A stretch of 64,000 nucleotides of DNA from HKST-UBA178 sp965223815 (lineage in GTDB: Bacteria; Pseudomonadota; Gammaproteobacteria; Chromatiales; Chromatiaceae). The notes below the pieces were generated by a model. The model worked only from the letters and a program-made list of their open reading frames with translations. It was not told the DNA's origin and searched no databases. The stretch lies in the NCBI GenBank assembly GCA_965223815.1, contig OZ245019.1:4650001-4714000 (forward strand). The letters run 5' to 3'. The position numbers and the translations under genes are program-made. This document shows positions 25,117 through 34,658 of this stretch, piece by piece; position 1 is the stretch's first letter; each line of letters starts with the position of its first letter.

Positions 25117-26634
25117 TCATCTAGTCTGAATACGCGACACCCACTCCACTGCCGTGGATTTGGATAAATCCAGCACTAGATCGGGAAATAGCCCGGCGAT
25201 CAAAACCAGAAATGCCAGAATGCATGTCAGAAACAACTCCCTCGGCAGGAGGTCGACGGCGTCGCTCACCACTTCGCTGCGAATGGGGCCAAGAAAGGCC
25301 CGTCTGTAAATCGAGAGAAAATAACCGGCACCGAGAACCATAGCGAACAGGGCCGCCAGGGCCGCTCCGGTGTGACTGGCTATGGTGCTGACGATGATCA
25401 GGAACTCGCCAGGAAACCCCGAGGTCCCGGGAACCGCGATCGAAGCCAATCCGAACAGCAGGAAGAAGCCGGCCAATAACGGCATGCGCTTGGCCACTCC
25501 CCCCAGATGCAGGAGGTCGGTGGAGCCCGTACGATGATGTAGAAAGCCTGTCAGCAGAAACACGCCCCCCGCGGCAACGGTGAAGTTGAGGAGCAGAAAC
25601 AGAGCGCCCTGCACACCCTGATGAGAGAATGAAGCAATGCCCAGCAGAACCAGACCCACGTGGCTGATGCTGGAAAAAGCCAACATGGGCCGGAGATTAG
25701 TTTGATTAATGGCCAACACCCCACCATAGAGTACGCCGGCCACCCCAAGCCCCGCCAGCAGCCAGTGAAAGTCGCGAGCGGCTTCCGGCGCCAAAGGCAC
25801 AACAAAACGCAACACTCCATAGGCACCCAGCTTAAGCCCTGTTAACAGGGAGACGATAGCGATGGGTCCCTCCTGCGCAGTAACCGGCAACCAGGTATGA
25901 AACGGGAACACCGGGATCTTTATCGCAAATCCCGCCAGCAGCAGGAAGAACACCAGCGTCTGTGTATCCCCGGGTATCGAGGTCTCAAGGAACGCCAAGT
26001 AACTAAAGCTCAGGCCCTCGGGAATCCGGCCGGCGGCGAGAATCTCGGCATGGTTGAACGCCAGCACCAATATGCCGAATAGCAGCGGTACCCCACCTGC
26101 CAGCATAAAGAGGGTGTATTTTACTGCCGCGTAGCGGCGATTGGGGCCTGTTCCCCAGAGGCTGATCAGGAAGTAGAGCGGCACCAGGGTCAATTCCCAG
26201 AAGAGGAAGAACAGGAGCGTGTCCAGTGCGCAGAAGATGCCCAGAGTGACCGTCTCGAACAACAACAACAGACTGAAGTAAAGCCTCGGCATATTACGAA
26301 CACGGGTCCAGGAGGCTACTACGACGCCGAGGAAGAGCAACAGGGTCAGGGGCAGAAAAAGCACCGAGATGCCGTCGACACCTACCAAATAGCCCATATT
26401 CAGGGTCGGTATCCACGGCAGGCTCTCGACACTCTGAAATCCGCTTCGGGATGCATCGAAGGAAATCAGAATGGCAAGCGCGGGCAGCAGTGCCGCCAGT
26501 GTTGTTCCCAGAGCGATGCCACGGGCCATCCGCGGCTTGGGAAAGAACCAGACAACAACGGCACCAAGCAACGGAATCAGCAGCATGGTGCTGATCAGGG
26601 GGAAACTGGAATAGGCTACCGACATACCAATCAC
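25117..26634 (-). CDS. NuoM-like proton/cation antiporter subunit (last gene of the Dab operon)
   Basis: A 505-residue, roughly 14-helix membrane protein of the NuoM/MrpD superfamily. The family's functional residues are present: Glu147 in FLFWELTLVPLYFLISLWG, Lys239 in AIKIPVFPFHTWLP and Lys268 in GLKLGAYG. So it could carry protons. No nuoA-K genes accompany it, and the operon also codes DabA and DabB, so it is not a complex I operon. The GTG start overlaps the previous gene's TGA (GTGA); an ATG nine bases later is the alternative. Likely role: an additional ion-translocating partner of the carbon uptake complex. That is inferred from the operon only. Confidence 0.82.
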   Translation of the reverse strand: MIGMSVAYSSFPLISTMLLIPLLGAVVVWFFPKPRMARGIALGTTLAALLPALAILISFDASRSGFQSVESLPWIPTLNMGYLVGVDGISVLFLPLTLLLFLGVVVASWTRVRNMPRLYFSLLLLFETVTLGIFCALDTLLFFLFWELTLVPLYFLISLWGTGPNRRYAAVKYTLFMLAGGVPLLFGILVLAFNHAEILAAGRIPEGLSFSYLAFLETSIPGDTQTLVFFLLLAGFAIKIPVFPFHTWLPVTAQEGPIAIVSLLTGLKLGAYGVLRFVVPLAPEAARDFHWLLAGLGVAGVLYGGVLAINQTNLRPMLAFSSISHVGLVLLGIASFSHQGVQGALFLLLNFTVAAGGVFLLTGFLHHRTGSTDLLHLGGVAKRMPLLAGFFLLFGLASIAVPGTSGFPGEFLIIVSTIASHTGAALAALFAMVLGAGYFLSIYRRAFLGPIRSEVVSDAVDLLPRELFLTCILAFLVLIAGLFPDLVLDLSKSTAVEWVSRIQTR

Positions 26635-28151
26635 CCCATTCCGATAAACAGTGTGCTGAGCAGGCGCGCCGGCTGAGCGATCAATTCCAGCCAGGGTTCC
26701 GAATAGAAACCCGCACCCAAGAGCACCAGAATGATCATGATGGCCACCAAGCGCTCTAGTGGTGAGGCGCGTTCGATTTCCGGGGCCACGTCACCCGTCT
26801 TGATTGCCGAGGAGAGAAAAGCGCGCTGAAACGCGAGCAGTAAAAACCCCGCAGCGATTACGTTTCCCAGCGCGGCGGCGATGGTGACCAGGGCGCCGAA
26901 ACGGTGCATGGAATCCTCCAACACCAAATGGACCGCATCGAATCCCGGGGTTCCCGGCATCCCAATGATGGATAACCCCGCCACCAGAAAGGCGATGCCC
27001 AGCAGTGGCAAGAAATCGAACAAACCGCCCAGCCTCGACAGCAGTACACTGTGAGTCCTCCGATAGATCATGCCGATGATGAATACCAGACCGGTAATCG
27101 CCAGCCCGAAATTAACCGACAGCATCATGCTGCCCTCGAACGCGATACTGCCGAGGCTGAACAAGCCTATCACCAGAATACTGGTATGACTGACGACCGC
27201 AAACGCCAGCAAACGCCGCAGGTTGACTTGTAGTAGCGCCATCAAGGCCGCATAGAAAATTCCAGCCACAGCGAAGGCCATTATAAATTGATGCCACTGC
27301 ATCACCGTCTCAGGGAGCAGTGGAAAGACGAAGCGCAGCAGCCCGTAGATTCCCGTCTTGAGCCCCAGCAGAAAAACTGGAGCCACAGCGATACTACCGT
27401 GCTCGGCGACGGTAGGAAGCCAGCCGTGTAGAGGAAAGAGCGGCGTGCGTATCGCCAACCCGTAGAACAGTAGAAAAAAGACCACCGAACGCATTTCCGG
27501 TAGCACCGGTACACGCAGCAGATCGTTGAGATCAAAGCTCCAGGCTCCGCCAGTACCGTCGGCATGATTCCACCCTAGCATCAACGCACCCGCCAACAGC
27601 AGCGATACCCCCACTCCCATGAACTGGAGGAAACGGATCAAGGCCATATCCTTTCCCGGAGAGCTGGACCAGCGCCACATTAGATAACCGACCGGAAGAA
27701 GCTGAAATGCCGACAGCAACACAAACCAGAGCAGATCCACCGTCACTAACAAGCTCATCGACATGGACTCGACCAGAAATATGATAGCCAGCAGGCGGGA
27801 AAAACGGTGCAGTCGGCGTGCCTGGACGTAAATCACCACCATCAGTGTCAACAGTGCGTTCAACAATACGAACAACACGGTTAAACCATCCGCCGCCGCG
27901 TGATAGACCAGTGCGCCCGCCAGCGGGGCATACTCGGCAAACTGCATTGCTGAACTGGTCGCGTCATAGCCTCTGTACAGATCGACGGCCAACAGTAGTT
28001 CCAGCGCAGCCACCACCAAACCCAAGAAAAAGCGATACCGTCCCTCACCAATCAGCAATAAAAAAACCGCGGCCAGTAATGGCAACAATTGCAGCAACGC
28101 AAGGGTTGGATAGCCGCTCTGTACAGACCAGGGGATGAGAGTGATGGTCAT
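26631..28151 (-). CDS. Divergent NuoM/NuoN-like subunit lacking the key glutamate
   Basis: A 506-residue, many-helix protein of the antiporter-like superfamily and the most divergent of the set. Aligning LLWFVLLSAFQLLPVGYL with the sibling's LLFFLFWELTLVPLYFLI puts Ala148 where the conserved proton-channel Glu should be. The next lysine position is Arg235 (AIRTPLFPLHGWLP). Lys265 (GLKTGIYG) is kept. It may therefore be a structural or gating subunit rather than a proton pump. The ATG overlaps the dabB stop (ATGA), and its own stop overlaps the next start, so all are tightly coupled. Confidence 0.8.
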   Translation of the reverse strand: MTITLIPWSVQSGYPTLALLQLLPLLAAVFLLLIGEGRYRFFLGLVVAALELLLAVDLYRGYDATSSAMQFAEYAPLAGALVYHAAADGLTVLFVLLNALLTLMVVIYVQARRLHRFSRLLAIIFLVESMSMSLLVTVDLLWFVLLSAFQLLPVGYLMWRWSSSPGKDMALIRFLQFMGVGVSLLLAGALMLGWNHADGTGGAWSFDLNDLLRVPVLPEMRSVVFFLLFYGLAIRTPLFPLHGWLPTVAEHGSIAVAPVFLLGLKTGIYGLLRFVFPLLPETVMQWHQFIMAFAVAGIFYAALMALLQVNLRRLLAFAVVSHTSILVIGLFSLGSIAFEGSMMLSVNFGLAITGLVFIIGMIYRRTHSVLLSRLGGLFDFLPLLGIAFLVAGLSIIGMPGTPGFDAVHLVLEDSMHRFGALVTIAAALGNVIAAGFLLLAFQRAFLSSAIKTGDVAPEIERASPLERLVAIMIILVLLGAGFYSEPWLELIAQPARLLSTLFIGMG

Positions 28152-29698
28152 ATGATCACCACGAATGTGGCCATGATCATCAGGAGTAAATATCGAGGTT
28201 GCCCGAGCAGATGTTCGATATTCCTCAGATAAACACCAAGCACGTCCAATGCGCGCTTCAAGCCTTCGCCGCCTCCTTGCAGAACCAGGCGTTCCTCAAA
28301 CCAGTGGAACAGTGTGGCCAGCCACTCCATTGTCCGGCCCGCCATACCGCGTGCCTGACCCACCTCGGAGCTTGATTTCCGACGACCCCGTTTTCGCTCT
28401 TCCCACTTGGCCAGGGAGTTGAGCGTTTCCGAATGACCGGGCAATCCGACGATGCGGTTAATGACTCGCTGATCGAAGTCCTGCACGTCCTGAGCCAATG
28501 ACCGGGTTGGCCGCAGCAACAACCAGTCAGCGACGGGATCCAGCCAGAACCTCTGTATGGCAGCGGTATATAGAGCCGGCCGCTTTCGCAGCCAGGCGGG
28601 CGCCTGCCTCACTGGACGCTTTAGCAGCTGCAGCATGGATGGCGCGTGAAGAAACTGATAACTGCGCCAAAAGGCGTTGGCCGCCAAATGCCAGCTGGCC
28701 AGTTCGAACCACCCCAGTCCGCACTCGAGAAACATCAATCCTACCTGCGCCGTGGTGGAGAACATCAATGCACTCTTGACATCGGTTTGTACAAGTCCTC
28801 CCAGCCAGCCATAAAGTGCGGTTAACAACCCCACCAACCCCATCAGCACCAGTAGCACCGGCGCCTGAACAAACAGTGCCTCCAGCCTGATCACCAGGTA
28901 AACGCCGGCATGCACCATGACGGCGCCGTAGAAGAGCGCACTCGAAGGGGTGGGGCCTTCCAATGCGCGGCTTATCCAGGGTGAAAAGGGGACCTGAGCA
29001 GACTTAGCCATGGCGGCAATCAGGAAGCCCAACCCCATGAGCCCGGCGGTCAAGGTCTCCAGGGAACCGCTGCTCTCGATCAGATGGGGCCATTCCACGC
29101 TGTCCAACCAGTAGAACGACAGTGAGATTGCCAGTAGAAAACCGGCATCGCCGACACGATTGGATACGAAGGCCCGGGTTGCATTTGAAACCGCCGTCTC
29201 CCTCCAATAGCTATAGCCGATCAACAGATAGGAGCTCAACCCCACCAGCTCCCAACCCACGAAAGTCATAACCCCATTGCCAGCCATCACCAACAACAGC
29301 ATGGCGCCCTGAAACAGGCTCATGAGCATGAAGAAACGCCGAAAGCCACTTTCCCGGTGCATATAGTCGACGGAAAAACGCAGGGCCATAAGAGAGATCA
29401 CCGCAACCAGAGTACTCATGGAGAGACCCAGGGGATCCAGCATCAGGCTGAAGTCGACACTGAGATCACCGCTACCCAGCCATTGCCCATAGACCCGGTG
29501 CCCAGGAGCACCCGAAACCAGGGCAATTCCGTCGAGCACCAATAACATCAGCAGCGACAACAGCGAGCTCCCGAGCGCCAGCCCCGCGACCACGCGCTCC
29601 CCCCCGTCACCCCGCTGCCGGTCGAGCACTATCGTAGCGGCTATCCAGACGGCGCAGAGCAGGGGCAGCAGGGGTACCAGCCAGGCGAAATCAACCAT
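28148..29698 (-). CDS. dabB: DabB: proton-conducting NuoL/NdhF-like subunit of the inorganic carbon transporter
   Basis: Partner of DabA in the two-subunit Dab system, which uses the proton gradient to drive CO2 hydration and so accumulate bicarbonate. The 516-residue protein resembles the first part of NuoL. It has Glu150 in VGWELVGLSSYLLIGYSYW, Lys232 in AAMAKSAQVPFSPWISRALEGPTP, and His263 (MVHAGVYLVIRL) where NuoL-type proteins have a channel His or Lys. It has a reduced C-terminal half ending in a charged stretch (KWEERKRGRRKSSSE) and one last helix. The ATG at 29698 is set by the MVDFAWLVPLLPL start and overlaps the dabA stop; the longer frame upstream is dabA sequence. Confidence 0.9.
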   Translation of the reverse strand: MVDFAWLVPLLPLLCAVWIAATIVLDRQRGDGGERVVAGLALGSSLLSLLMLLVLDGIALVSGAPGHRVYGQWLGSGDLSVDFSLMLDPLGLSMSTLVAVISLMALRFSVDYMHRESGFRRFFMLMSLFQGAMLLLVMAGNGVMTFVGWELVGLSSYLLIGYSYWRETAVSNATRAFVSNRVGDAGFLLAISLSFYWLDSVEWPHLIESSGSLETLTAGLMGLGFLIAAMAKSAQVPFSPWISRALEGPTPSSALFYGAVMVHAGVYLVIRLEALFVQAPVLLVLMGLVGLLTALYGWLGGLVQTDVKSALMFSTTAQVGLMFLECGLGWFELASWHLAANAFWRSYQFLHAPSMLQLLKRPVRQAPAWLRKRPALYTAAIQRFWLDPVADWLLLRPTRSLAQDVQDFDQRVINRIVGLPGHSETLNSLAKWEERKRGRRKSSSEVGQARGMAGRTMEWLATLFHWFEERLVLQGGGEGLKRALDVLGVYLRNIEHLLGQPRYLLLMIMATFVVII

Positions 29699-32600
29699 TG
29701 TCGCGCTCCCTCCCGAGGGATACTCGGCAAGGCGCAACCGGTCCCGTCTGCCCCCGGTAACAAGACTCAGAACACTCCTTGGTCGTTGTGGCATTTGCCG
29801 ACGCCCGCCAGCGCACGAAACCCTCGCCGGGTTCGAAAAGAGCGATCTCACCACTACCGGGATCCATCACCGAGATCAGTATCCATCCCCCCCCGATCAG
29901 CTCCTGTAGCGGCTCATGGCGCCCATAGATCTTCGCCACTAAAGAGAGCGGCGCCTCGATAACGACCTGCAACCGCATCGCTTCGTGTATTTCGATCATC
30001 TGTCTGGGAAGACCGGTACGAAGATCCGATGAGGCGCCCTCCATCACGCCGAACATCCCGGTCAAGTTGTGCGTCACCTTGGAGCCGCAGCCATAACGTT
30101 CGTTGTCCACGGTTGAAAAGTAGTACTCGAGGCTGATACCCGCACCCACCGGGGCATTCGCAAGCAGCAGGCGTTCCAGCGCCGAACCATCCTCATCGGT
30201 GGTGTGGTCGTAGGAGATCAAAAACACGCGACGATCGAGAAACAACCCCCGGGTGCTGCAGCGGCGACCGATGAAAGCAGCGGCATTGGTCGCATGCCCC
30301 AGCTCAGGGCGCCCCTGACTGAAATCCAGAGCCCGCCCCCTTACATGGGCCAACGCCTGCTCTGGAGTGAGGGGTGAGGGCGCAGAAGCCAGGCGCCGGC
30401 AACGCTCATGGGCATGGCGCTGGCTGGCAATATCCATTGCGCTGCGCAATCGCTCCAGGTCACCGCGCCAGGCGCTTGGAAGGTCTTCCAGATCATACCA
30501 CTCCACCGCTTCGTTACAGGTGTTACGCTCGGCTCCCAAAAAGCGGGTCTGTTCTGGAATCTCTATTCGGCGTTCGCTGGCCAAACGCCGCCTGATCTCC
30601 GGTCGGTTGGCAATCGCGGCCAGGATCCTTGCGTTGGGACCGCTGTGGCGTCCGCTGCAGGCTCCACAATCATATGCTGCCAGATGAGGATTGTTATGGC
30701 TGGACGAACCATGGGCCATGATGACCACCAACCTCGAAAAGCCCTTGATCAAACCAATATTTCTGAGCAGCGTCTCCAGCCGGTCCAACTGCTCATCGTC
30801 CGTGAACCCCAGCCGCGGCTTCGCAGGGGTGGGCGCCTCCCCCCTGTCCACTGCAGTGACCTGCACCTCCGTGGAGACATCGACATCGAGGCGACTGCGC
30901 AGTTTGTCCAACAACTCACCGAACTCCAAGTGCGCGAAAAGCTTCCCCAGAGAAACCAACAACGCGGCGGGCGCCGAGGCACCAATCAGCAATGCCGAGA
31001 CGAGCAGATTGCGCCTGGATTCCTGGTAAAGCAGGTCCTCGAGCCTGAAAAGGCGCCGCTCTCTTTTATGCCGTTTAGCAGCGCGCTCCTCAAATCCACT
31101 CCTTGGCGTTTCCCGGATCTCGTGCGCCGGATCGATGACCACCGGCGCAAGCCCCACAGCCTCCCTGCCCAGCGCCCGCCATATGTTGGGCACGTTGAAA
31201 TGTGCTGCGGCGCCGAAGGTCTCCACCCGCTCGTCCACCTCTTCCAAGTGACGGCGTATCCCCTCCTCCCTGTCATCCATGCAGAACACCACCTGAGCAG
31301 CAGGATTTTCAACTCGATCCGGCACCCGGCCAAGATTTGCCACTAATGCGCTGAGCAGCGAATCACGGTAGTTGATTTCATAGGACTGCAGCCAGAGGTG
31401 GCCGCGTTTACCGGGAGTTAGCCTATCCAGGCAGTCGAGCATATGTTCCAACGGCTGGCGACCGAGGGCACGGACGTCCGACCCGCATAGTCCGAGATGC
31501 TGGGCGAGACGAAACAGTCGCCAGGCACTGCGATAAACACTATGTCCCAAAGTACGGTCAGCGGAAGGACTCTGTCGCCAAGTGCTCATCATATGCGCCA
31601 GATGCCACCAGGACTCCTCCCCCGCTCCCCCCCGTGCACTGTGCTCGGTCAGGCGCTGTGCAAGACTGGCAAGATACTCGGGCAGCCGGCCGCTGTAGAG
31701 CGCGTGGCGCACCAGGAACTCTGCAGTATGATGACGAAAGTGCCAACGAATCAGGTCGAGGCTGGCCTCGATTTGCCAGAACTCGTTGCAGAGCCGCTGG
31801 GCGAACAGATGTTCCAGAACCATCCGCACGGCCAGGTAGTCGACCATCTCCACGCGTTTGGGCGTCACACCCTGATATCCGGGATGGAGGTGACGCCAGA
31901 GAAACATCCCCGACCAACCGGGTAGCTCCAATGCCAGGCACTTTAAATATCCGGCCCATTTATGCTGCCGCAGCCCCAGACGCCGCAGTTCGGTAACGAT
32001 GGTCTCCATCGGGTCCTCGGGCAAAGACTCGAAGTGGGTATACCAGTCCGGAATTTCTTCCAGTATCCAATTCAGATCTTGAGCCGCGCTGCGGCGCCAG
32101 GCGGCATAGAACCCCTGATCCCGGGAGTCGCTATGCCAAGCGGCCAAGCCCTGATCCAGATATCCAGCGACTTGGCGCAGCAGGGTTGGTCGTAATTCGT
32201 AGAGAACGTCGTGCCCAGTGATGGCCCGCAGCAACCCTTCCAGGGTTAGATCGACACCCACCCTCTCCAGCAGCTGCACCAGCAAATGCCCAGACTCCTT
32301 GCGAATCAAGCGCTCCATTAACGGCTGGGCACCGCCCTCTTCCCCCCCTTCCGACAGCTCGAGGAGCATCTGCTCGGCATGTTCCGGTGATAAATCCACT
32401 AAATCCTCGGGATGCAGCAGATAATGCGTGAGCCCCAACTCATCTACACAAGCTGCCCAGAGATCCGCAACTGCCGAGGCTTCGTCAGTAAAACCGGCGG
32501 CCCCAGCAGCGGATAACAGGCGCTTACGCACCGGCTCCGGGACGTCCGATTGCAGACGGTGACGCGCTTCTTGCTCCTCAAGTTGCCAGTTGAGCTGGGA

Positions 32601-32981
32601 TGACGTCAGCGACTTGATTGGCCAACTCATTGCTGCCAGATACACGTCGCGGCGCACCAAAACGTTGCCGTCATCGCCTCCAATAAGGCTCGCTGCATCC
32701 AGCTCGGGGTCGCGGTCTATTACCTGCAGCAGGTCCTCTGGTGAGATTCGCCCGCGCTTGAGGCAGTCGCGATACTGATCCTCCTCTAGATATCCGCGCG
32801 CTCCCGTCAATCTCGATGATTCCGCAAGCGCTTCACAAAAAGGGAGGTGCTGCATGCCATGCAGCGTGTTGTGGTGCACGAAATCACGGATTGGCGCCTG
32901 TGCCGGAAGTATATGCTCCAATGCGCTAATGGCATCGTGCAGCTGCTCCCGAATATCCCTGGCACTCTGCTTAGTCGCCAT
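29691..32981 (-). CDS. dabA: DabA: zinc carbonic-anhydrase-like subunit of the inorganic carbon transporter (DUF2309/UPF0753)
   Basis: A 1096-residue cytoplasmic-side protein of the DUF2309 family, shown in Halothiobacillus to be the beta-carbonic-anhydrase-like half of the energy-coupled CO2 trap. The predicted zinc and catalytic set is intact. Cys567 and Asp569 lie in FCMDDREEGIRRHLE, His757 in IMAHGSSSHNNPH, and Cys772 in YDCGACSGRHSGPNAR. The spacings C-x-D and H-14-C equal those reported for the Halothiobacillus protein (C351, D353, H524, C539). The N-terminus (AQAPIRDFVHHNTLHG) is also canonical. Its length fits the long type of DabA. It starts three bases after the upstream NuoM-like gene and overlaps dabB by eight bases. 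Confidence 0.95.
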   Translation of the reverse strand: MATKQSARDIREQLHDAISALEHILPAQAPIRDFVHHNTLHGMQHLPFCEALAESSRLTGARGYLEEDQYRDCLKRGRISPEDLLQVIDRDPELDAASLIGGDDGNVLVRRDVYLAAMSWPIKSLTSSQLNWQLEEQEARHRLQSDVPEPVRKRLLSAAGAAGFTDEASAVADLWAACVDELGLTHYLLHPEDLVDLSPEHAEQMLLELSEGGEEGGAQPLMERLIRKESGHLLVQLLERVGVDLTLEGLLRAITGHDVLYELRPTLLRQVAGYLDQGLAAWHSDSRDQGFYAAWRRSAAQDLNWILEEIPDWYTHFESLPEDPMETIVTELRRLGLRQHKWAGYLKCLALELPGWSGMFLWRHLHPGYQGVTPKRVEMVDYLAVRMVLEHLFAQRLCNEFWQIEASLDLIRWHFRHHTAEFLVRHALYSGRLPEYLASLAQRLTEHSARGGAGEESWWHLAHMMSTWRQSPSADRTLGHSVYRSAWRLFRLAQHLGLCGSDVRALGRQPLEHMLDCLDRLTPGKRGHLWLQSYEINYRDSLLSALVANLGRVPDRVENPAAQVVFCMDDREEGIRRHLEEVDERVETFGAAAHFNVPNIWRALGREAVGLAPVVIDPAHEIRETPRSGFEERAAKRHKRERRLFRLEDLLYQESRRNLLVSALLIGASAPAALLVSLGKLFAHLEFGELLDKLRSRLDVDVSTEVQVTAVDRGEAPTPAKPRLGFTDDEQLDRLETLLRNIGLIKGFSRLVVIMAHGSSSHNNPHLAAYDCGACSGRHSGPNARILAAIANRPEIRRRLASERRIEIPEQTRFLGAERNTCNEAVEWYDLEDLPSAWRGDLERLRSAMDIASQRHAHERCRRLASAPSPLTPEQALAHVRGRALDFSQGRPELGHATNAAAFIGRRCSTRGLFLDRRVFLISYDHTTDEDGSALERLLLANAPVGAGISLEYYFSTVDNERYGCGSKVTHNLTGMFGVMEGASSDLRTGLPRQMIEIHEAMRLQVVIEAPLSLVAKIYGRHEPLQELIGGGWILISVMDPGSGEIALFEPGEGFVRWRASANATTTKECSESCYRGQTGPVAPCRVSLGRERDNG

Positions 32982-32984
32982 GCA

Positions 32985-34445
32985 TTATGACCCGAATAGC
33001 CGGCTGAATTGAGAAACCGATGCCGACATCAATCTGAGAGCGGGTGCAGGGTAGAGTCCCAGTAAGATGATGCCGAAGCTGAGCACGCTCGCCGCCAAAA
33101 ACTCCGCGCCCTGGAGATCGGGAATGCTCCGCATTCGTGGCCGCACCGGGCCAGTGAACATTCGGCCCACGGTGCGAATGGCATAAGCGGCACTGATCAT
33201 CATCCCCAATCCCAAGAGTACAACCAACCAGCCCCAGCGCTGAAAGCCGCCGATGATGGAGTGCAACTCAGCAATGAAACCCACCGTCCCGGGTAGCCCC
33301 ACGGCGGCGACAAAAACCAAGGTGGTGAAGAAGGCAAATCTTGGGGTAATCCTGACCAGGGAGCTGTAGTCGTCGATATTCCGTGTTTGCGTACGTTCGT
33401 AAAGCAGACCGATCAGTAAAAACAGCGCTCCGGCCACCAGGCCGTGCGCCACCATCTGCATCACCGCACCGGTCAGGCCCGCGGTATTGAGGGTGGAGAT
33501 ACCCAGCAGCACCACTCCCATGTGACTAACGGACGAGTAGGCTATCATCGACTTGAGATCCCGCTGGCGCCAAGCCAGCAGCCCGCCATACAGCAGACTA
33601 ATGAACGCCAGGGCCACCAACCAACCCTGAAGCATTGCGACCCCATCAGGCAGCACACCGGTCACCCGGATCAGGCCGTAAGAACCCATCTTCAGCAATA
33701 TGCCCGAGAGCAGGATGCTCACAGGACTTGGAGCCTCTACATGGGCCAGCGGCAGCCAACCGTGTATCGGAAAGATCGGCATTTTAACGCCGAACCCCAA
33801 CAAAAACCCGAGAAAGATCAGTAGTTGGGTGTGCTCCGGTAACATCCTGCCGCCGGCCTCAATGTCACTCATCGAGAAGGAGTGTCCTGGCACAGTGTCG
33901 AACAACACCAGCATACTGATGAGAATAAAAACCGAGCCGCCCATGGTGTAGAGAAAAAAGTTAAGGGCAGCACCGTGTCGGTTACTTCCGCCCCAGCGAT
34001 CGATGAGAAAGAAGAGGGGGATGAGCGTCAGTTCCCAGAAAAGGTAGAACAGAGCCCAATCCTGGGCCATGAATACCCCCAGCATTGCTGCTTCCAGGAG
34101 TAGCATCAGCAGGTAGTAGCCCTTGACTGGAGCACGTATCTTTGCGGAGGCCAAAACCGCGACAACAGAGAGTAGTGTCGCAAGCAGAATCATAGGCAGG
34201 GAAAAACCATCCAGCCCCAAGGCGAAAGAGGTACCCATGCGCGGGTTCCAGCGGTGAATTTCGCCGTACTGTAGCTCTGCGGTGCTAGCGTCGAAGCCTG
34301 CAACCAGCCCCCAGCCCAATGCCATTGTAAGCACAGTCGCACCCAGTGCCAGGGCACGAATCGCGCGCCCTGATCCAGATGGCAGCACGGCAATAAGTGC
34401 GGCACCAAACAGCGGCACCAACAGGATGAAGCTGAGAATTCCCAT
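32985..34445 (-). CDS. NuoM-like subunit, first gene of the Dab operon
   Basis: A 486-residue membrane protein of the NuoM family, with all expected ion-channel residues: Glu138 (FYLFWELTLIPLFFLIDRWGG), Lys221 (GFGVKMPIFPIHGWLP) and Lys252 (LLKMGSYGLIR). It is nearest to NdhD/NuoM of complex I by eye, but stands in an operon with dabA and dabB and no other complex I gene. The ATG (MGILSFILLVPLFG) has upstream flanking DNA of about 210 bases shared with divergent nhaD, which should hold the operon promoter. Role: probable proton or Na+ path for the carbon concentrating complex; inferred. Confidence 0.84.
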   Translation of the reverse strand: MGILSFILLVPLFGAALIAVLPSGSGRAIRALALGATVLTMALGWGLVAGFDASTAELQYGEIHRWNPRMGTSFALGLDGFSLPMILLATLLSVVAVLASAKIRAPVKGYYLLMLLLEAAMLGVFMAQDWALFYLFWELTLIPLFFLIDRWGGSNRHGAALNFFLYTMGGSVFILISMLVLFDTVPGHSFSMSDIEAGGRMLPEHTQLLIFLGFLLGFGVKMPIFPIHGWLPLAHVEAPSPVSILLSGILLKMGSYGLIRVTGVLPDGVAMLQGWLVALAFISLLYGGLLAWRQRDLKSMIAYSSVSHMGVVLLGISTLNTAGLTGAVMQMVAHGLVAGALFLLIGLLYERTQTRNIDDYSSLVRITPRFAFFTTLVFVAAVGLPGTVGFIAELHSIIGGFQRWGWLVVLLGLGMMISAAYAIRTVGRMFTGPVRPRMRSIPDLQGAEFLAASVLSFGIILLGLYPAPALRLMSASVSQFSRLFGS

Positions 34446-34658
34446 GGGATGGCGTGGCCACCGAATACAAGAATAGTAAGATCTACTAAAATACCACTTC
34501 TCTCAGGGTTTGACGAAAGTCGCGGTGCAAAAGAATTGATTTAGATCTTTGTTTTAGCCATATTGGCCCTCCAACGACAATAAAAACGGGATTACAATAG
34601 TGCTTTTGTCTGGGTTCGTTACACTAGTGGCTGACGATCGCAACCCAGCGGCACACCA

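Noticed and set aside
25117..28151. A complex I operon (nuoL, nuoM, nuoN)
   Set aside because: No hydrophilic or small nuo subunit is present, dabA is in the middle of the same operon, and the NuoL-like protein is the short DabB form.
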